DNA of 52,826 nt from Comamonadaceae bacterium. Its GTDB lineage: Bacteria > Pseudomonadota > Gammaproteobacteria > Burkholderiales > Burkholderiaceae_C. The stretch covers positions 1 to 52,826 of the forward strand of contig CANJWZ010000030.1 of the NCBI GenBank assembly GCA_947478725.1, read 5' to 3'. The translations under genes were made by a program, and so were the position numbers. Positions 40,609 to 49,755 of this stretch are shown here, piece by piece (the first letter of the stretch is position 1; each line of letters opens with the position of its first letter). The notes under the pieces are model-generated. The model worked only from the letters and a program-made list of their open reading frames with translations, did no database searches and was not told the DNA's origin.

Positions 40609-41943
40609 TTGACCTCCAATGAATCCTCCCTCAGCCATGCCCGGCGCGTCGCCATCATTGGGGGCGGTCCGGCTGGCCTGATGGCTGCCGAGGTGCTGGC
40701 CGGTGCATACAGTGACCTGCAAGTGACGGTGTATGACGCGATGCCGTCGGTGGGGCGCAAGTTTTTGCTGGCCGGCAAGGGCGGGCTGAACCTCACGCAT
40801 TCGGAAAACTTTGAACCCTTTGTTGGCCGGTATGGTCAGGCCAGCACCCGGCTGGAGCCAATGCTGGCTGACTTTGGTGCGCAGCAGCTGCGCGATTGGG
40901 CGCAGGGCTTGGGTGTTGCGACGTTTGTGGGCAGCTCCGGCCGGGTGTTTCCGGCTGACATGAAGGCCGCGCCGCTGCTGCGCGCCTGGCTGCATCGGCT
41001 GCGCGGCTCAGGCGTACGCTTTTGCATGCGGCACCGCTGGCTGGGCTGGTCGGAGTCTGACGCCTTGCTTTTTGAAACACCCAGCGGGCAAATTGGCATT
41101 CAGGCTGATGCCGTGGTGCTGGCCCTGGGCGGCGGCAGCTGGGCGCGGCTGGGGTCTGATGGCGCCTGGGTACCGCTGCTGGCTGCGCGCGGCGTGAACG
41201 TCGCGCCACTGGTTCCGTCGAACTGCGGCTTTGATGTCAAAGGCTGGACGCCGCACTTTGCGGGCAAATTTGCCGGTCAGCCTTTCAAATCCGTGGCGAT
41301 TTCATTGACGGATTCAAAGGGACAAACCTTTAGCCGCAAAGGCGAGTTTGTGGCCACGGCCACTGGGGTGGAAGGCAGTCTGATTTATGCCGCATCGGCG
41401 CTGCTCAGAGACGAGATCGCCCGATGCGGCAGCGCTACCTTCAGGATCGACTTGCGGCCAGACATGATGCCGGAGCAGGTGCTCAAAGAGGTGTGTCATC
41501 CGCGTGGATCGCGGTCGCTGTCCAGCCATCTCAAAAGCCGGCTCAAGCTCGACGGCATCAAGGCCGCCTTGTTACACGAGCTGCTGGACAAGGACGCCAT
41601 GAACGACCCGGTACAACTGGCGACTGCCATCAAGTCGCTGCCGATCACACTGGTCGGCGTGCGCCCCCTCGATGAAGCCATCAGCAGCGCAGGGGGTGTG
41701 CGCTTTGATGCGCTTGACCAGCACTTGCAGCTGAAGGCTGAAAAAATCTCCAAAATGCCGATGTTTTGTGCTGGCGAGATGCTCGACTGGGAAGCACCTA
41801 CAGGTGGCTATTTGTTGACGGCCAGCTTTGCCAGCGGACGCATTGCGGGCGGCGGTGTGCTGAGCCACTTCGGATTGGCCTGGCGCGAGCGAGAAAATAC
41901 CCCGTTGCCGGATGTGGACATACCCGAGGATGGATCGTTTTGA
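40609..41943 (+). CDS. FAD-dependent oxidoreductase, HI0933/YhiN family
   Basis: Flavoprotein of 444 residues. N-terminal dinucleotide motif VAIIGGGPAGLMAAEVLA (GxGxxG), the HI0933 family's GRKFLLAGKGGLNLTHSE, ALGGGSWARLGSDG, and the C-terminal FAD-contact region PMFCAGEMLDWEAPTGGYLLTASFASG. Substrate unknown. No in-frame ATG precedes the conserved start, so TTG 40609 is used; the ATG at 40619 is out of frame. The repeat copy g lies 17 bp upstream, so the promoter or leader may be within it. Confidence 0.85.
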   Translation: MTSNESSLSHARRVAIIGGGPAGLMAAEVLAGAYSDLQVTVYDAMPSVGRKFLLAGKGGLNLTHSENFEPFVGRYGQASTRLEPMLADFGAQQLRDWAQGLGVATFVGSSGRVFPADMKAAPLLRAWLHRLRGSGVRFCMRHRWLGWSESDALLFETPSGQIGIQADAVVLALGGGSWARLGSDGAWVPLLAARGVNVAPLVPSNCGFDVKGWTPHFAGKFAGQPFKSVAISLTDSKGQTFSRKGEFVATATGVEGSLIYAASALLRDEIARCGSATFRIDLRPDMMPEQVLKEVCHPRGSRSLSSHLKSRLKLDGIKAALLHELLDKDAMNDPVQLATAIKSLPITLVGVRPLDEAISSAGGVRFDALDQHLQLKAEKISKMPMFCAGEMLDWEAPTGGYLLTASFASGRIAGGGVLSHFGLAWRERENTPLPDVDIPEDGSF

Positions 41944-42043
41944 GCTCGTCCAGCTGACCTGCCCGCTTACAATGCGACCTTGCTGCCAGGCCACGTTCTG
42001 GCGTTTCTTGCCTTTTGGCTGATAACCGTTATGGAGACTGCCT

Positions 42044-42385
42044 GTGTTTATTTCTTCTGCCTTTGCCCAAACCGCACCTGCCGCTGCCGGCGGTGGCGAC
42101 ATGATGTCCTCGCTCACCGGCATGCTGCCGCTGGTGTTGATGTTTGTGGTGCTTTACTTCGTGATGATTCGCCCGCAAATGAAAAAACAAAAAGAACACC
42201 GCGCCATGATTGACGCGCTGGCCAAGGGCGATGAAGTCGCCACCGCAGGCGGTCTGCTCGGCAAGGTCAGCAAACTGGGTGACACCTACCTGACGCTTGA
42301 ACTGGCCGCTGGCGTTGAAGTGCAGTTGCAACGCAGCGCGATCGTGCAGGTGCTGCCCAAAGGCGCCATCAACACGTCCAAGTAA
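42044..42385 (+). CDS. yajC: Sec translocon accessory protein YajC
   Basis: Small inner-membrane protein of 113 residues with a GTG start at 42044; GGAG about 8 nt upstream. One membrane helix (LPLVLMFVVLYFVMIRPQ) followed by the conserved KKQKEHRAMIDALAKGDEVATAGGLLGKV. Part of the SecDF-YajC complex that aids protein export. It lies 41 bp before secD. Confidence 0.96.
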   Translation: MFISSAFAQTAPAAAGGGDMMSSLTGMLPLVLMFVVLYFVMIRPQMKKQKEHRAMIDALAKGDEVATAGGLLGKVSKLGDTYLTLELAAGVEVQLQRSAIVQVLPKGAINTSK

Positions 42386-42426
42386 TCTCGCCCAAACCCT
42401 CTCGTGCACATAACGGAATTTCATCC

Positions 42427-44307
42427 ATGAATCGTTACCCGGCCTGGAAGTACGCCATCTTGTTGGTGGCCCTGCTGGTGGCCATTGTCTACACGCTGCC
42501 CAACCTGTTTGGTGAGGCACCTGCGGTGCAGGTGTCCAGCAGTAAATCTGCCGTCAAGGTCGACAGCACAACGGTGACCAGAGTTGAAGAAGCGCTCAAA
42601 GCTGCTGGCATCAAGTCCGACGCGATTGCCCTGGATGGCAGCTCGGTCAAGGCGCGTTTTGGTGACACCGATACCCAGCTCAAAGCCAAAGATGTGATTC
42701 AAAAAGCGTTGAGCTCTGCAACGGGTGATTCGGCGTACGTTGTGGCGCTCAACTTGCTGTCGCGCTCACCTGCCTGGTTAACGGCATTGCATGCTGCACC
42801 GATGTATCTGGGGCTTGACTTGCGCGGCGGCGTGCATTTCATGTTGCAGGTGGACATGCAGGCCGCGCTGACCAAAAAAGCTGAATCTCTGTCAGGTGAC
42901 CTGCGTTTGCTGATGCGCGAGAAAAACATTCGCCATTCGGGCATCAGCCGCAACGCGCAGACCATTGACGTGCGCTTTCGGGACAGCCAGACCCTGGCTG
43001 CCGCTAAAAACCTGATTCAGGACCAGTTTCCCGACCTGCAAAGCACCGACGCACCCGACGGCACCGACTACAAACTGACGGCCAGCATCAAGACCGAGGC
43101 CGCGCGTCGCATTCAGGACCAGGCCCTCAAGCAAAACATGGTCACGCTGCACAACCGGATCAACGAGCTGGGTGTTGCTGAGCCGGTGATCGCGCAGCAG
43201 GGCGCGGACCGGATCGTGGTGCAACTGCCTGGCGTACAGGACACAGCCAAGGCCAAAGACATTCTGGGTCGTACCGCTACGCTGGAGATGCGTCTGGTCG
43301 ATGACAGCGCAGAAGGCCGCGCCGCTGAAACCAACACCGGCTCTGTGCCGTTTGGGTCTGAGCGCTTTCTGGAGCGTGACGGTCGCCCTGTGATTGTGAA
43401 AAAGCAGGTCATCATCACCGGTGAAAGCCTGACCGACGCGCAACCGGGCTTTGACTCACAAAGCCAGCAGCCCAAAGTCGATTTGACCGTGGACGCCAAA
43501 GGTGGTCGCATCATGCGCGACACCAGCCGCGAGAATTTGAAAAAGCGCATGGCCATCTTGCTGTTCGAAAAAGGCAAGGGCGAGGTGTTGACGGCACCGG
43601 TGATTCAGGGCGAGCTTGGCAACCGTTTCCAGATTTCTGGCTCGATGAGCGTGTCTGAGGCCAACGACCTGGCGCTGCTGCTGCGGGCCGGCTCCCTGGC
43701 CGCGCCCATGGAAATCATCGAAGAACGTACCATTGGCCCGACGCTGGGTGCCGAGAATATTGCCAAAGGTTTTCAGAGCGTGACTTACGGCTTCGCGGTC
43801 ATTGTGTTGTTCATGTCGATCTACTACATGCTGTTTGGCGTGATTTCAGGCGTCGCACTGGCTGTCAACCTGCTGCTGCTGATTGCCATTTTGTCCATGC
43901 TGCAAGCCACGCTGACGCTGCCCGGCATGGCCGCCATGGCGCTGGCGCTCGGTATGGCGATTGACTCGAATGTGCTGATCAACGAACGCATCCGGGAAGA
44001 GCTGCGCAATGGCGCATCGCCGCAAGCGGCCATCCACACCGGTTACGAGCGGGCCTGGGCAACGATTCTGGACTCCAATATCACCACGCTGATTGCAGGC
44101 TTTGCCCTGCTGGCCTTTGGCTCAGGGCCGGTGCGCGGATTTGCGGTGGTTCACTGCATTGGCATTCTGACCAGCATGTTCTCGGCGGTGTTTTTCTCGC
44201 GAGGCCTGGTCAACTTCGTCTATGGTCGCCAAAAAAAGCTCAAATCGGTATCGATCGGTACAGTCTGGCGGCCGGCGCCAACTGGCGATGGCAAATTGAC
44301 CGCCTAA
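42427..44307 (+). CDS. secD: Protein translocase subunit SecD
   Basis: 626 residues. Membrane helix 1 (ILLVALLVAIVYTLPNLFG), a large periplasmic P1 domain with LGLDLRGGVHFMLQVD (SecD D1 motif) and RVEEALKAAGIKSD. Then five C-terminal helices with SLAAPMEIIEERTIGPTLG, ALGMAIDSNVLINERIREELRNG (the proton-relay region) and TTLIAGFALLAFGSGPVRGFAV. Uses the proton gradient to help pull preproteins across the inner membrane. Followed by secF after 21 bp. Confidence 0.97.
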   Translation: MNRYPAWKYAILLVALLVAIVYTLPNLFGEAPAVQVSSSKSAVKVDSTTVTRVEEALKAAGIKSDAIALDGSSVKARFGDTDTQLKAKDVIQKALSSATGDSAYVVALNLLSRSPAWLTALHAAPMYLGLDLRGGVHFMLQVDMQAALTKKAESLSGDLRLLMREKNIRHSGISRNAQTIDVRFRDSQTLAAAKNLIQDQFPDLQSTDAPDGTDYKLTASIKTEAARRIQDQALKQNMVTLHNRINELGVAEPVIAQQGADRIVVQLPGVQDTAKAKDILGRTATLEMRLVDDSAEGRAAETNTGSVPFGSERFLERDGRPVIVKKQVIITGESLTDAQPGFDSQSQQPKVDLTVDAKGGRIMRDTSRENLKKRMAILLFEKGKGEVLTAPVIQGELGNRFQISGSMSVSEANDLALLLRAGSLAAPMEIIEERTIGPTLGAENIAKGFQSVTYGFAVIVLFMSIYYMLFGVISGVALAVNLLLLIAILSMLQATLTLPGMAAMALALGMAIDSNVLINERIREELRNGASPQAAIHTGYERAWATILDSNITTLIAGFALLAFGSGPVRGFAVVHCIGILTSMFSAVFFSRGLVNFVYGRQKKLKSVSIGTVWRPAPTGDGKLTA

Positions 44308-44328
44308 CAACAAAAAACGAGAGTCGTC

Positions 44329-45282
44329 ATGGAATTTTTCAAAATCAAAAAAGACATCCCGTTCATGCGGCATGCGGTGATTTTTAACGCCATTTCATTC
44401 ATCACGTTTGCGCTGGCGGTGTTTTTTCTGTTCTCGCGTGGCCTGCATTTGTCGGTTGAATTTACCGGTGGCACGGTGATGGAAGTCAGCTACACCCAGC
44501 CGGCAGAAATTGAAAAAATCCGCACCACGGTGTCTTCGTTGGGCTTGACCGATGTACAAGTGCAAAATTTCGGTAATTCACGTGATGTGATGATCCGTCT
44601 GCCAGCGCAAAAAGGCGTCAGTACAGCGCAGCAAAGCGAGATCGTCATGGCCGCGCTGAAGGCGCAGGAGGCCACTGTGCAGCTGCGCCGCACTGAATTC
44701 GTAGGCCCGTCGGTCGGCGAAGAGCTGGCACAGGACGGCCTGAAGGCGCTGGGCATGGTGGTTGTCGGCATCATGATTTACCTGGCGTTTCGCTTTGAAT
44801 GGAAATACGCCGTGGCGGCCATCGTCGCCAACCTGCACGACGTGATCATCATCCTTGGTTTTTTCGCATTTTTTCAGTGGGAGTTTTCACTCTCGGTGCT
44901 GGCGGCGGTGCTGGCTGTGTTGGGCTATTCGGTCAACGAGTCGGTGGTCATTTTTGACAGGATTCGCGAGAACTTCAGGCGCTACCGCAAGATGAGCACC
45001 GTCGAGATCATCGACAACGCCATCACGTCCACCATCAGCCGCACCATCATCACCCACGGTTCAACCGAAGTGATGGTGCTGTCGATGCTGCTGTTCGGTG
45101 GGCCAACGCTGTTTTACTTTGCGCTGGCTTTGACGATTGGTATTTTGTTTGGCATTTATTCGTCTGTTTTTGTGGCCGCAGCGATCGCCATGTGGTTGGG
45201 TATCAAGCGCGAAGATCTGGTCAAGGTCGCCGCCAAAAAAGAAGAAGACCCCAACGACCCTAACGCGGGCGCCACGGTGTAA
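44329..45282 (+). CDS. secF: Protein translocase subunit SecF
   Basis: 317 residues, six helices. Conserved GLHLSVEFTGGTVMEVSY, FVGPSVGEELAQDGL, GYSVNESVVIFDRIRENFRRYR and SRTIITHGSTEVMVLSMLLFGGPTLFYFALAL. Forms the SecDF pair with the preceding gene. The C-terminal tail KKEEDPNDPNAGATV is hydrophilic and acidic. Confidence 0.97.
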   Translation: MEFFKIKKDIPFMRHAVIFNAISFITFALAVFFLFSRGLHLSVEFTGGTVMEVSYTQPAEIEKIRTTVSSLGLTDVQVQNFGNSRDVMIRLPAQKGVSTAQQSEIVMAALKAQEATVQLRRTEFVGPSVGEELAQDGLKALGMVVVGIMIYLAFRFEWKYAVAAIVANLHDVIIILGFFAFFQWEFSLSVLAAVLAVLGYSVNESVVIFDRIRENFRRYRKMSTVEIIDNAITSTISRTIITHGSTEVMVLSMLLFGGPTLFYFALALTIGILFGIYSSVFVAAAIAMWLGIKREDLVKVAAKKEEDPNDPNAGATV

Positions 45283-45292
45283 CCAGGCCAGT

Positions 45293-47638
45293 TTGACCGC
45301 CCAACAGATCGTGGCCGACTCAAACAACACGCCAAGCGCCCTGGCCATGCAGGCGCGTGATGTTTTCACGGCTCGTGCGTCTCAGGCTCTGCCTGACATT
45401 GCCAAGGCGATTCTTGGCAAGCTCGTGGTGTTGATGGATCAGCCCACGAGTGCGGCGGTAGCCCGAGAGCGACGTGACGCCCGGCTTGCTTTTCAGACTG
45501 CGGGCAAAGCCTGGACCAACGGCACCAACAAAGCCTGGCGCTTGGCGACAAGACAAGCCAGCCGGTCAATGACGGCCACATCAAGTCTGGGCAGTGGGGA
45601 TCTCCAGCTGATGGACAACGATGCCATGGAAAATAAAATCCTGGCTTCGCGTCTGGCACTTCACCTGCTCGATGTCGCGACCTGGGAGCTGCGCGACCTG
45701 CGCCTGCGGGTACAAAACCTGGAGCAGATCTGCGAACTTCAGGCGGGGGATATTTTTCGTCCGGACGTCTTGTCCCGCTTGATGGTGGAGCAGTGGACAG
45801 ACGCTGGGCTATCAAGGGACACCTGGCTGGCTGTGCAGGAGTTGATTCAGGCTCGCCTGGCCGAGCACCTGCTGGAGGCTTATCACAAGGCCAATGAATT
45901 CCTGGTGGAACGCGGTGTGATGCCCGACATAGATTTGCGCTCAATGGTCAAGCGCACACCCTCAAGCATCGTGAAGGCGCCGTCAGCGACCCCTGCAGCC
46001 GCAAGTTCGCCATTGGATGATGACCAGAACCAGTCATCTTTTGTCGGCAATGGTGGTGGCGCGGTTGGCAGCAGCACCCGTCCGGCAGGCGGCGTTGACT
46101 CTGCGAGTCAAGAAAACCGTGCGCAAACCACCACATCGCCTCTGGCACGCGCACGCATGCGAGCCCAAAGCGTCGTGGGCAACCTCCAGCGCCTGTTAAG
46201 CAACCAGGTGGCCGGTTTTGACGACACCCGCGGGGCTCAGCCCACGCCGCAACTGGCGCAGGCGCTGGCGGTCATGACGGCAAGTCAGGCTGCAGAGTTA
46301 GGCGCAGCCCTGGTGGACGAGCCTGGGCAGGTGTATGGCCCCGAACACATCGAGCAAGCCAATGCTGCACTGCGCCAGCGCACCAGCAGCCTCAAGAAGG
46401 CCGCCAGTACCTCAACAGAAAAGGCCACCATTGAAATTGTGGCCCTGATGTTTCAGTCCATTTTGGCCGAAGAGCGGATCCCACCTACCGTTCGGGTCTG
46501 GTTTGCACGGCTGCAAATGCCGGTGCTGCGCGTGGCGATTTCTGAACCGGGATTTTTTGGGTCTCTGCAGCATCCGGCACGCCGGTTGATTGACCGCATG
46601 GGTTCATGCGTGCTGAGTTTTGATGTCGCCGTGTCTGGCGGCGCCATGGAAGTTGAGGTCAAACGCATTGTTCAGGTGATTGAGCAATACCCTGAAACCG
46701 GGCGCCGTGTGTTTGAGCTGGTGTATGACGAGTTCCAGAAATTTCTGTCCAAGTTCCTGTCTGAAAACGGCAGCGCCGCCCGGGTGGTCAGCATTGCCCA
46801 GCAGGTCGAGCAAAAAGAAACCATGGCGATTCAGTACACGATTGAAATGCGCAGCATGCTCAACGACATGCCGGTGCGTGAAGAAATTCGCGAGTTTCTG
46901 TTCAAGATATGGGCCGAAGTGCTGGCGCTGACAGCCATGCGCAATGGCCCACAGCACGAACAGACCATGACACTGAAGAGCACCGCAGCCGACTTGGTAT
47001 GGGCTGCCAGTGCCAAGCCCAACCGCGCCGAAAGGGCCAAGGTGATTTCAGACCTGCCCAAGTTGCTTCAGGTGCTGCGCATGGGCATGACTGTGCTGGC
47101 CATGGACATCCAGTCGCAAGACCAGCAGCTCAAAGTCATCAGCGACACGCTGGCCGATGCCTTCATGTCCAAGACCGACGCGATATCGAGCGAGCGAATT
47201 GACGCCATGGCCAAGCGGCTGACCAATCTGGAAGACTACCTGTCTGACGAAGATGTGGGCGACTTGCCGCTGGATACCGAAGCGCTGGTGATGATGATTG
47301 GCATCGACGCATCGGACATCGACGTGGTGACCGACGGCGGCAGCCAGCCGACCGAGGCGATGCGGGCCTGGGCGCAAGAGCTGCAGTTGGGTTCCTGGTT
47401 CAGGCTGGACCACAACGGCCGCATCGGCCACGTACAGTTTGCCTGGCGCAGCGACCGCAAGCAACTGCATCTGTTTGCCTCGGCTGATGGCCGCCATGTC
47501 TTGATTCAGGCACGCAGGCTGGCTGCCTACTTGCAGGCCGGCTTGCTGAAACCAACAGAAGAAGAAGCCTTGACCGTGCGGGCCACCCGCGATGCGCTGG
47601 CCAAGCTCGAGGCCAATCCTGAAAGACTCTTGGGTTGA
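45293..47638 (+). CDS. DUF1631 family protein
   Basis: Large soluble protein of about 781 residues if it starts at TTG 45293; GTG 45311 or ATG 45347 are equally possible, as no strong ribosome-binding site is seen. The frame also runs back into secF, which is discounted. Segments typical of DUF1631 proteins: RLIDRMGSCVLSFDV, VKRIVQVIEQYPETGRRVFELVYDEFQKFL and VREEIREFLFKIWAEVLAL in the core. A C-terminal PilZ-like stretch follows (LGSWFRLDHNGRIGHVQFAWRSDRKQLHLFASADG), which could bind cyclic-di-GMP although the canonical RxxxR is not obvious. Function unknown. Confidence 0.82.
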   Translation: MTAQQIVADSNNTPSALAMQARDVFTARASQALPDIAKAILGKLVVLMDQPTSAAVARERRDARLAFQTAGKAWTNGTNKAWRLATRQASRSMTATSSLGSGDLQLMDNDAMENKILASRLALHLLDVATWELRDLRLRVQNLEQICELQAGDIFRPDVLSRLMVEQWTDAGLSRDTWLAVQELIQARLAEHLLEAYHKANEFLVERGVMPDIDLRSMVKRTPSSIVKAPSATPAAASSPLDDDQNQSSFVGNGGGAVGSSTRPAGGVDSASQENRAQTTTSPLARARMRAQSVVGNLQRLLSNQVAGFDDTRGAQPTPQLAQALAVMTASQAAELGAALVDEPGQVYGPEHIEQANAALRQRTSSLKKAASTSTEKATIEIVALMFQSILAEERIPPTVRVWFARLQMPVLRVAISEPGFFGSLQHPARRLIDRMGSCVLSFDVAVSGGAMEVEVKRIVQVIEQYPETGRRVFELVYDEFQKFLSKFLSENGSAARVVSIAQQVEQKETMAIQYTIEMRSMLNDMPVREEIREFLFKIWAEVLALTAMRNGPQHEQTMTLKSTAADLVWAASAKPNRAERAKVISDLPKLLQVLRMGMTVLAMDIQSQDQQLKVISDTLADAFMSKTDAISSERIDAMAKRLTNLEDYLSDEDVGDLPLDTEALVMMIGIDASDIDVVTDGGSQPTEAMRAWAQELQLGSWFRLDHNGRIGHVQFAWRSDRKQLHLFASADGRHVLIQARRLAAYLQAGLLKPTEEEALTVRATRDALAKLEANPERLLG

Positions 47639-47737
47639 ACCTGGGCCCCTGCGTTTACTCGCTTCGCGTAGTGCGCTGCCCCTTGCAGGCCGCCGCTCGC
47701 CAGAGGCTTCGCTTCTGTAGCCGCAGGCATCAGCCCA

Positions 47738-47783
47738 GAGGGAGCGCTTTTTTCTAGGGGCTGCCCATCGAAAAAACGCTCTC
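47738..47783. terminator. Shared terminator between the convergent DUF1631 and smg genes
   Basis: AGGGAGCGCTTTTTTC and GAAAAAACGCTCTCT form an imperfect inverted repeat with a T/A-rich stem top and a 15-nt loop. The right arm touches the smg stop codon. It could end transcripts from both sides. The remaining gap from 47639 holds nothing recognisable. Confidence 0.5.
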
Positions 47784-48277
47784 TAGTGTCCTACGCGATC
47801 AGTGGCATCATCACAAAGTTCGTCCAGTACCAGCGCATCAGGCTCCTGGCCAAAGCTCCAGTAAACCATCAGCACAATGATTTTCAGATCGTCCAGTTCG
47901 AGCGGGTCGCCCGGGGCGGCCATCGCACGGTCAATCACGATCTCGTGCATCTGGGGCGGCAGCACGCCTGATGACTCGAGAAAGCTCACAAATCCGAGCG
48001 CCTGCGCGCCCATGTGTTCCTGCTCGGCAACGCTGTAGGCCCGTATGCTGCCGGGCGACTGGGTCTGCACGATGCCAGGCTGGCTGGCGTCGTTTGCTGG
48101 CAAATAAATCTGGGTGCTTTGCGCGGCAGTGTTCAGGCCGTCGAGCCAGATCAGCGCTGCCTGAATCTCGTCAGCCTCAAAACCAGCGGCAGTCAGTTTA
48201 CGGCCCAGTTGCGGCAGCTCCGGACAAGCGTCACCTTGCCAATAGTTTTCGTAGACGTAGACCAAGACTTCAAACAT
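47783..48277 (-). CDS. smg: Smg family protein (DUF494)
   Basis: 164 residues: MFEVLVYVYENYWQGD at the N-terminus, LGRKLTAAGFEADEIQAALIWLDGL, EQEHMGAQALGFVSFLES, and a C-terminal WSFGQEPDALVLDELCDD, all hallmarks of Smg/DUF494. Known mainly by its place beside dprA and topA in other proteobacteria; here neither is adjacent. Function unsettled. Start at ATG 48277. Confidence 0.92.
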   Translation of the reverse strand: MFEVLVYVYENYWQGDACPELPQLGRKLTAAGFEADEIQAALIWLDGLNTAAQSTQIYLPANDASQPGIVQTQSPGSIRAYSVAEQEHMGAQALGFVSFLESSGVLPPQMHEIVIDRAMAAPGDPLELDDLKIIVLMVYWSFGQEPDALVLDELCDDATDRVGH

Positions 48278-48364
48278 GGCTTCAATATAGCCCAGAAAGG
48301 TGACCCACTCATGCCGCTGCCAACGGGCTTGTTAAAATCACACCTCAACCCGACCCGGAGCGCA

Positions 48365-48733
48365 ATGCAGTTTTTTTGGTACATCGTTGCAGGAGGCCTG
48401 GCCACCGCTGTGCACTACGCTGTGCTGATTGCGCTGGTGGAGTTCTCAAGCCTGACTGCTGCACCCGCTGCTGCCATAGGCGCATTGTCCGGTGCTGCAG
48501 TGGCTTACTTGCTCAATCGGCGCAAGACGTTTGCTGACAGCAGCGCCGGCCATGCCCACGCGCTTCCCCGTTTCATGGCCATAGCGCTGCTTGGTGCCAT
48601 CCTCAACGGTGCTCTGGTCTGGCTAGGCGTTCAGCAGTTCGGCTGGCACTATCTTTTCGCTCAAATGCTGGCCACCGTGCTGGTTCTGGGGCTGACCTTT
48701 CGACTTAACCGACTCTGGACGTTTGCTCAATGA
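48365..48733 (+). CDS. gtrA: GtrA-family membrane protein
   Basis: The 122-residue protein from ATG 48365 has GGAG 6 nt upstream; the longer open frame overlaps smg on the other strand and is rejected. Four membrane helices with the family pattern FWYIVAGGLATAVHYAVLIAL, AAVAYLLNRRKTF and FRLNRLWTF. Known: GtrA-like proteins flip or help handle polyprenyl-phosphate-linked sugars made by a GtrB-like partner. That partner is encoded directly downstream with a 4-bp overlap. Confidence 0.9.
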   Translation: MQFFWYIVAGGLATAVHYAVLIALVEFSSLTAAPAAAIGALSGAAVAYLLNRRKTFADSSAGHAHALPRFMAIALLGAILNGALVWLGVQQFGWHYLFAQMLATVLVLGLTFRLNRLWTFAQ

Positions 48734-49755
48734 ATTCAACTGTCACAACGCTTGGCCCTGCAACCCCCGCTGGTTGCATGCTCAGCGTGATTGTTCCGGC
48801 CTACAACGAAGAAGAGGTGTTGCCGATTTTTCATGGCCGCCTGGTCGCGGCACTGGCCAATACCCCCGAGCTTGCCGGCAATTGGGAAGTCGTTTACGTT
48901 AACGACGGCAGCAAGGACGGTACGCTGCGGATTTTGAGGGAACTGCAACAGCAAGATCCCTCTATCGGCGTGGCCAACCTGAGCCGCAACTTTGGCAAGG
49001 AAGCGGCCATGAGTGCGGGCCTCAAGCTGGCGCGGGGCAATGCCATCATCCTGATTGACGCTGACCTGCAAGACCCGCCTGAGCTGATTGGCGACATGGT
49101 GCGCGCCTGGCAGCAAGGCGCCGATGTGGTGAACATGAAGCGCGCCAGCCGTCAGGGCGAAACCTGGTTTAAAAAAGCATCAGCGGCCTGGTTTTACAAA
49201 ATCATCAACTGGCTGTCTGAAGTGCATATTCCTGAAAACGTGGGCGACTTCCGTTTGCTCAGCCGCCGCGCCGTCGATGCCCTGAACCAGCTGCCCGAGA
49301 GCAACCGCTTCATGAAGGGCCTGTTTGCCTGGATAGGCTACAAGCAGGTGCTGGTGGAATACGACCGTCATCCGCGCGCAGCAGGCCAGACCAAGTGGCC
49401 TTACCTCAAGCTGCTCAATTTTGCAATTGAGGGCATCACCGGCTTTTCAGTGGTGCCGCTGCGGCTGGCCAGTTATGCCGGGTTTTTGACCGCGTTCTCG
49501 GCCTTTGTTTATGCGCTGTTTTTGCTGGTTAAAACACTCACCATCGGTGACTCGGTCAAGGGCTTTCCCACGCTGATTTTGACGATTCTGATTTTGGGTG
49601 GTTTGCAGTTGATGGCGATGGGCATCATTGGCGAATACCTGGGAAGGCTGTTCAAGGAGAGCAAACGCAGGCCGCTGTTTTTGCTGGACGACTACCAGGC
49701 ACCACAGAACGCCGTCCAGGGTACCCCATCTCATGCGTTGATGCCCGACGCATGA
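48730..49755 (+). CDS. GT2 polyprenyl-phosphate glycosyltransferase (GtrB/ArnC-like)
   Basis: The 341-residue family 2 glycosyltransferase has a GT-A domain with SVIVPAYNEEEVLP, VVYVNDGSKDGT and LIDADLQDPPELI (DXD-type), then FRLLSRRAVDAL. Two C-terminal membrane helices (LASYAGFLTAFSAFVYALFLL and a second ending in MGIIGEYLGRL) are typical of GtrB/ArnC enzymes that load a sugar onto undecaprenyl phosphate. It overlaps gtrA and the next gene by 4 bp each, so the three are translated together. The sugar is unknown. Confidence 0.92.
   Translation: MNSTVTTLGPATPAGCMLSVIVPAYNEEEVLPIFHGRLVAALANTPELAGNWEVVYVNDGSKDGTLRILRELQQQDPSIGVANLSRNFGKEAAMSAGLKLARGNAIILIDADLQDPPELIGDMVRAWQQGADVVNMKRASRQGETWFKKASAAWFYKIINWLSEVHIPENVGDFRLLSRRAVDALNQLPESNRFMKGLFAWIGYKQVLVEYDRHPRAAGQTKWPYLKLLNFAIEGITGFSVVPLRLASYAGFLTAFSAFVYALFLLVKTLTIGDSVKGFPTLILTILILGGLQLMAMGIIGEYLGRLFKESKRRPLFLLDDYQAPQNAVQGTPSHALMPDA

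Noticed and set aside
45366..45944. Antisense frame of 192 codons opposite the DUF1631 gene
   Set aside because: Shadow of the plus-strand gene; low-complexity Pro/Arg/Ser content and no domain.
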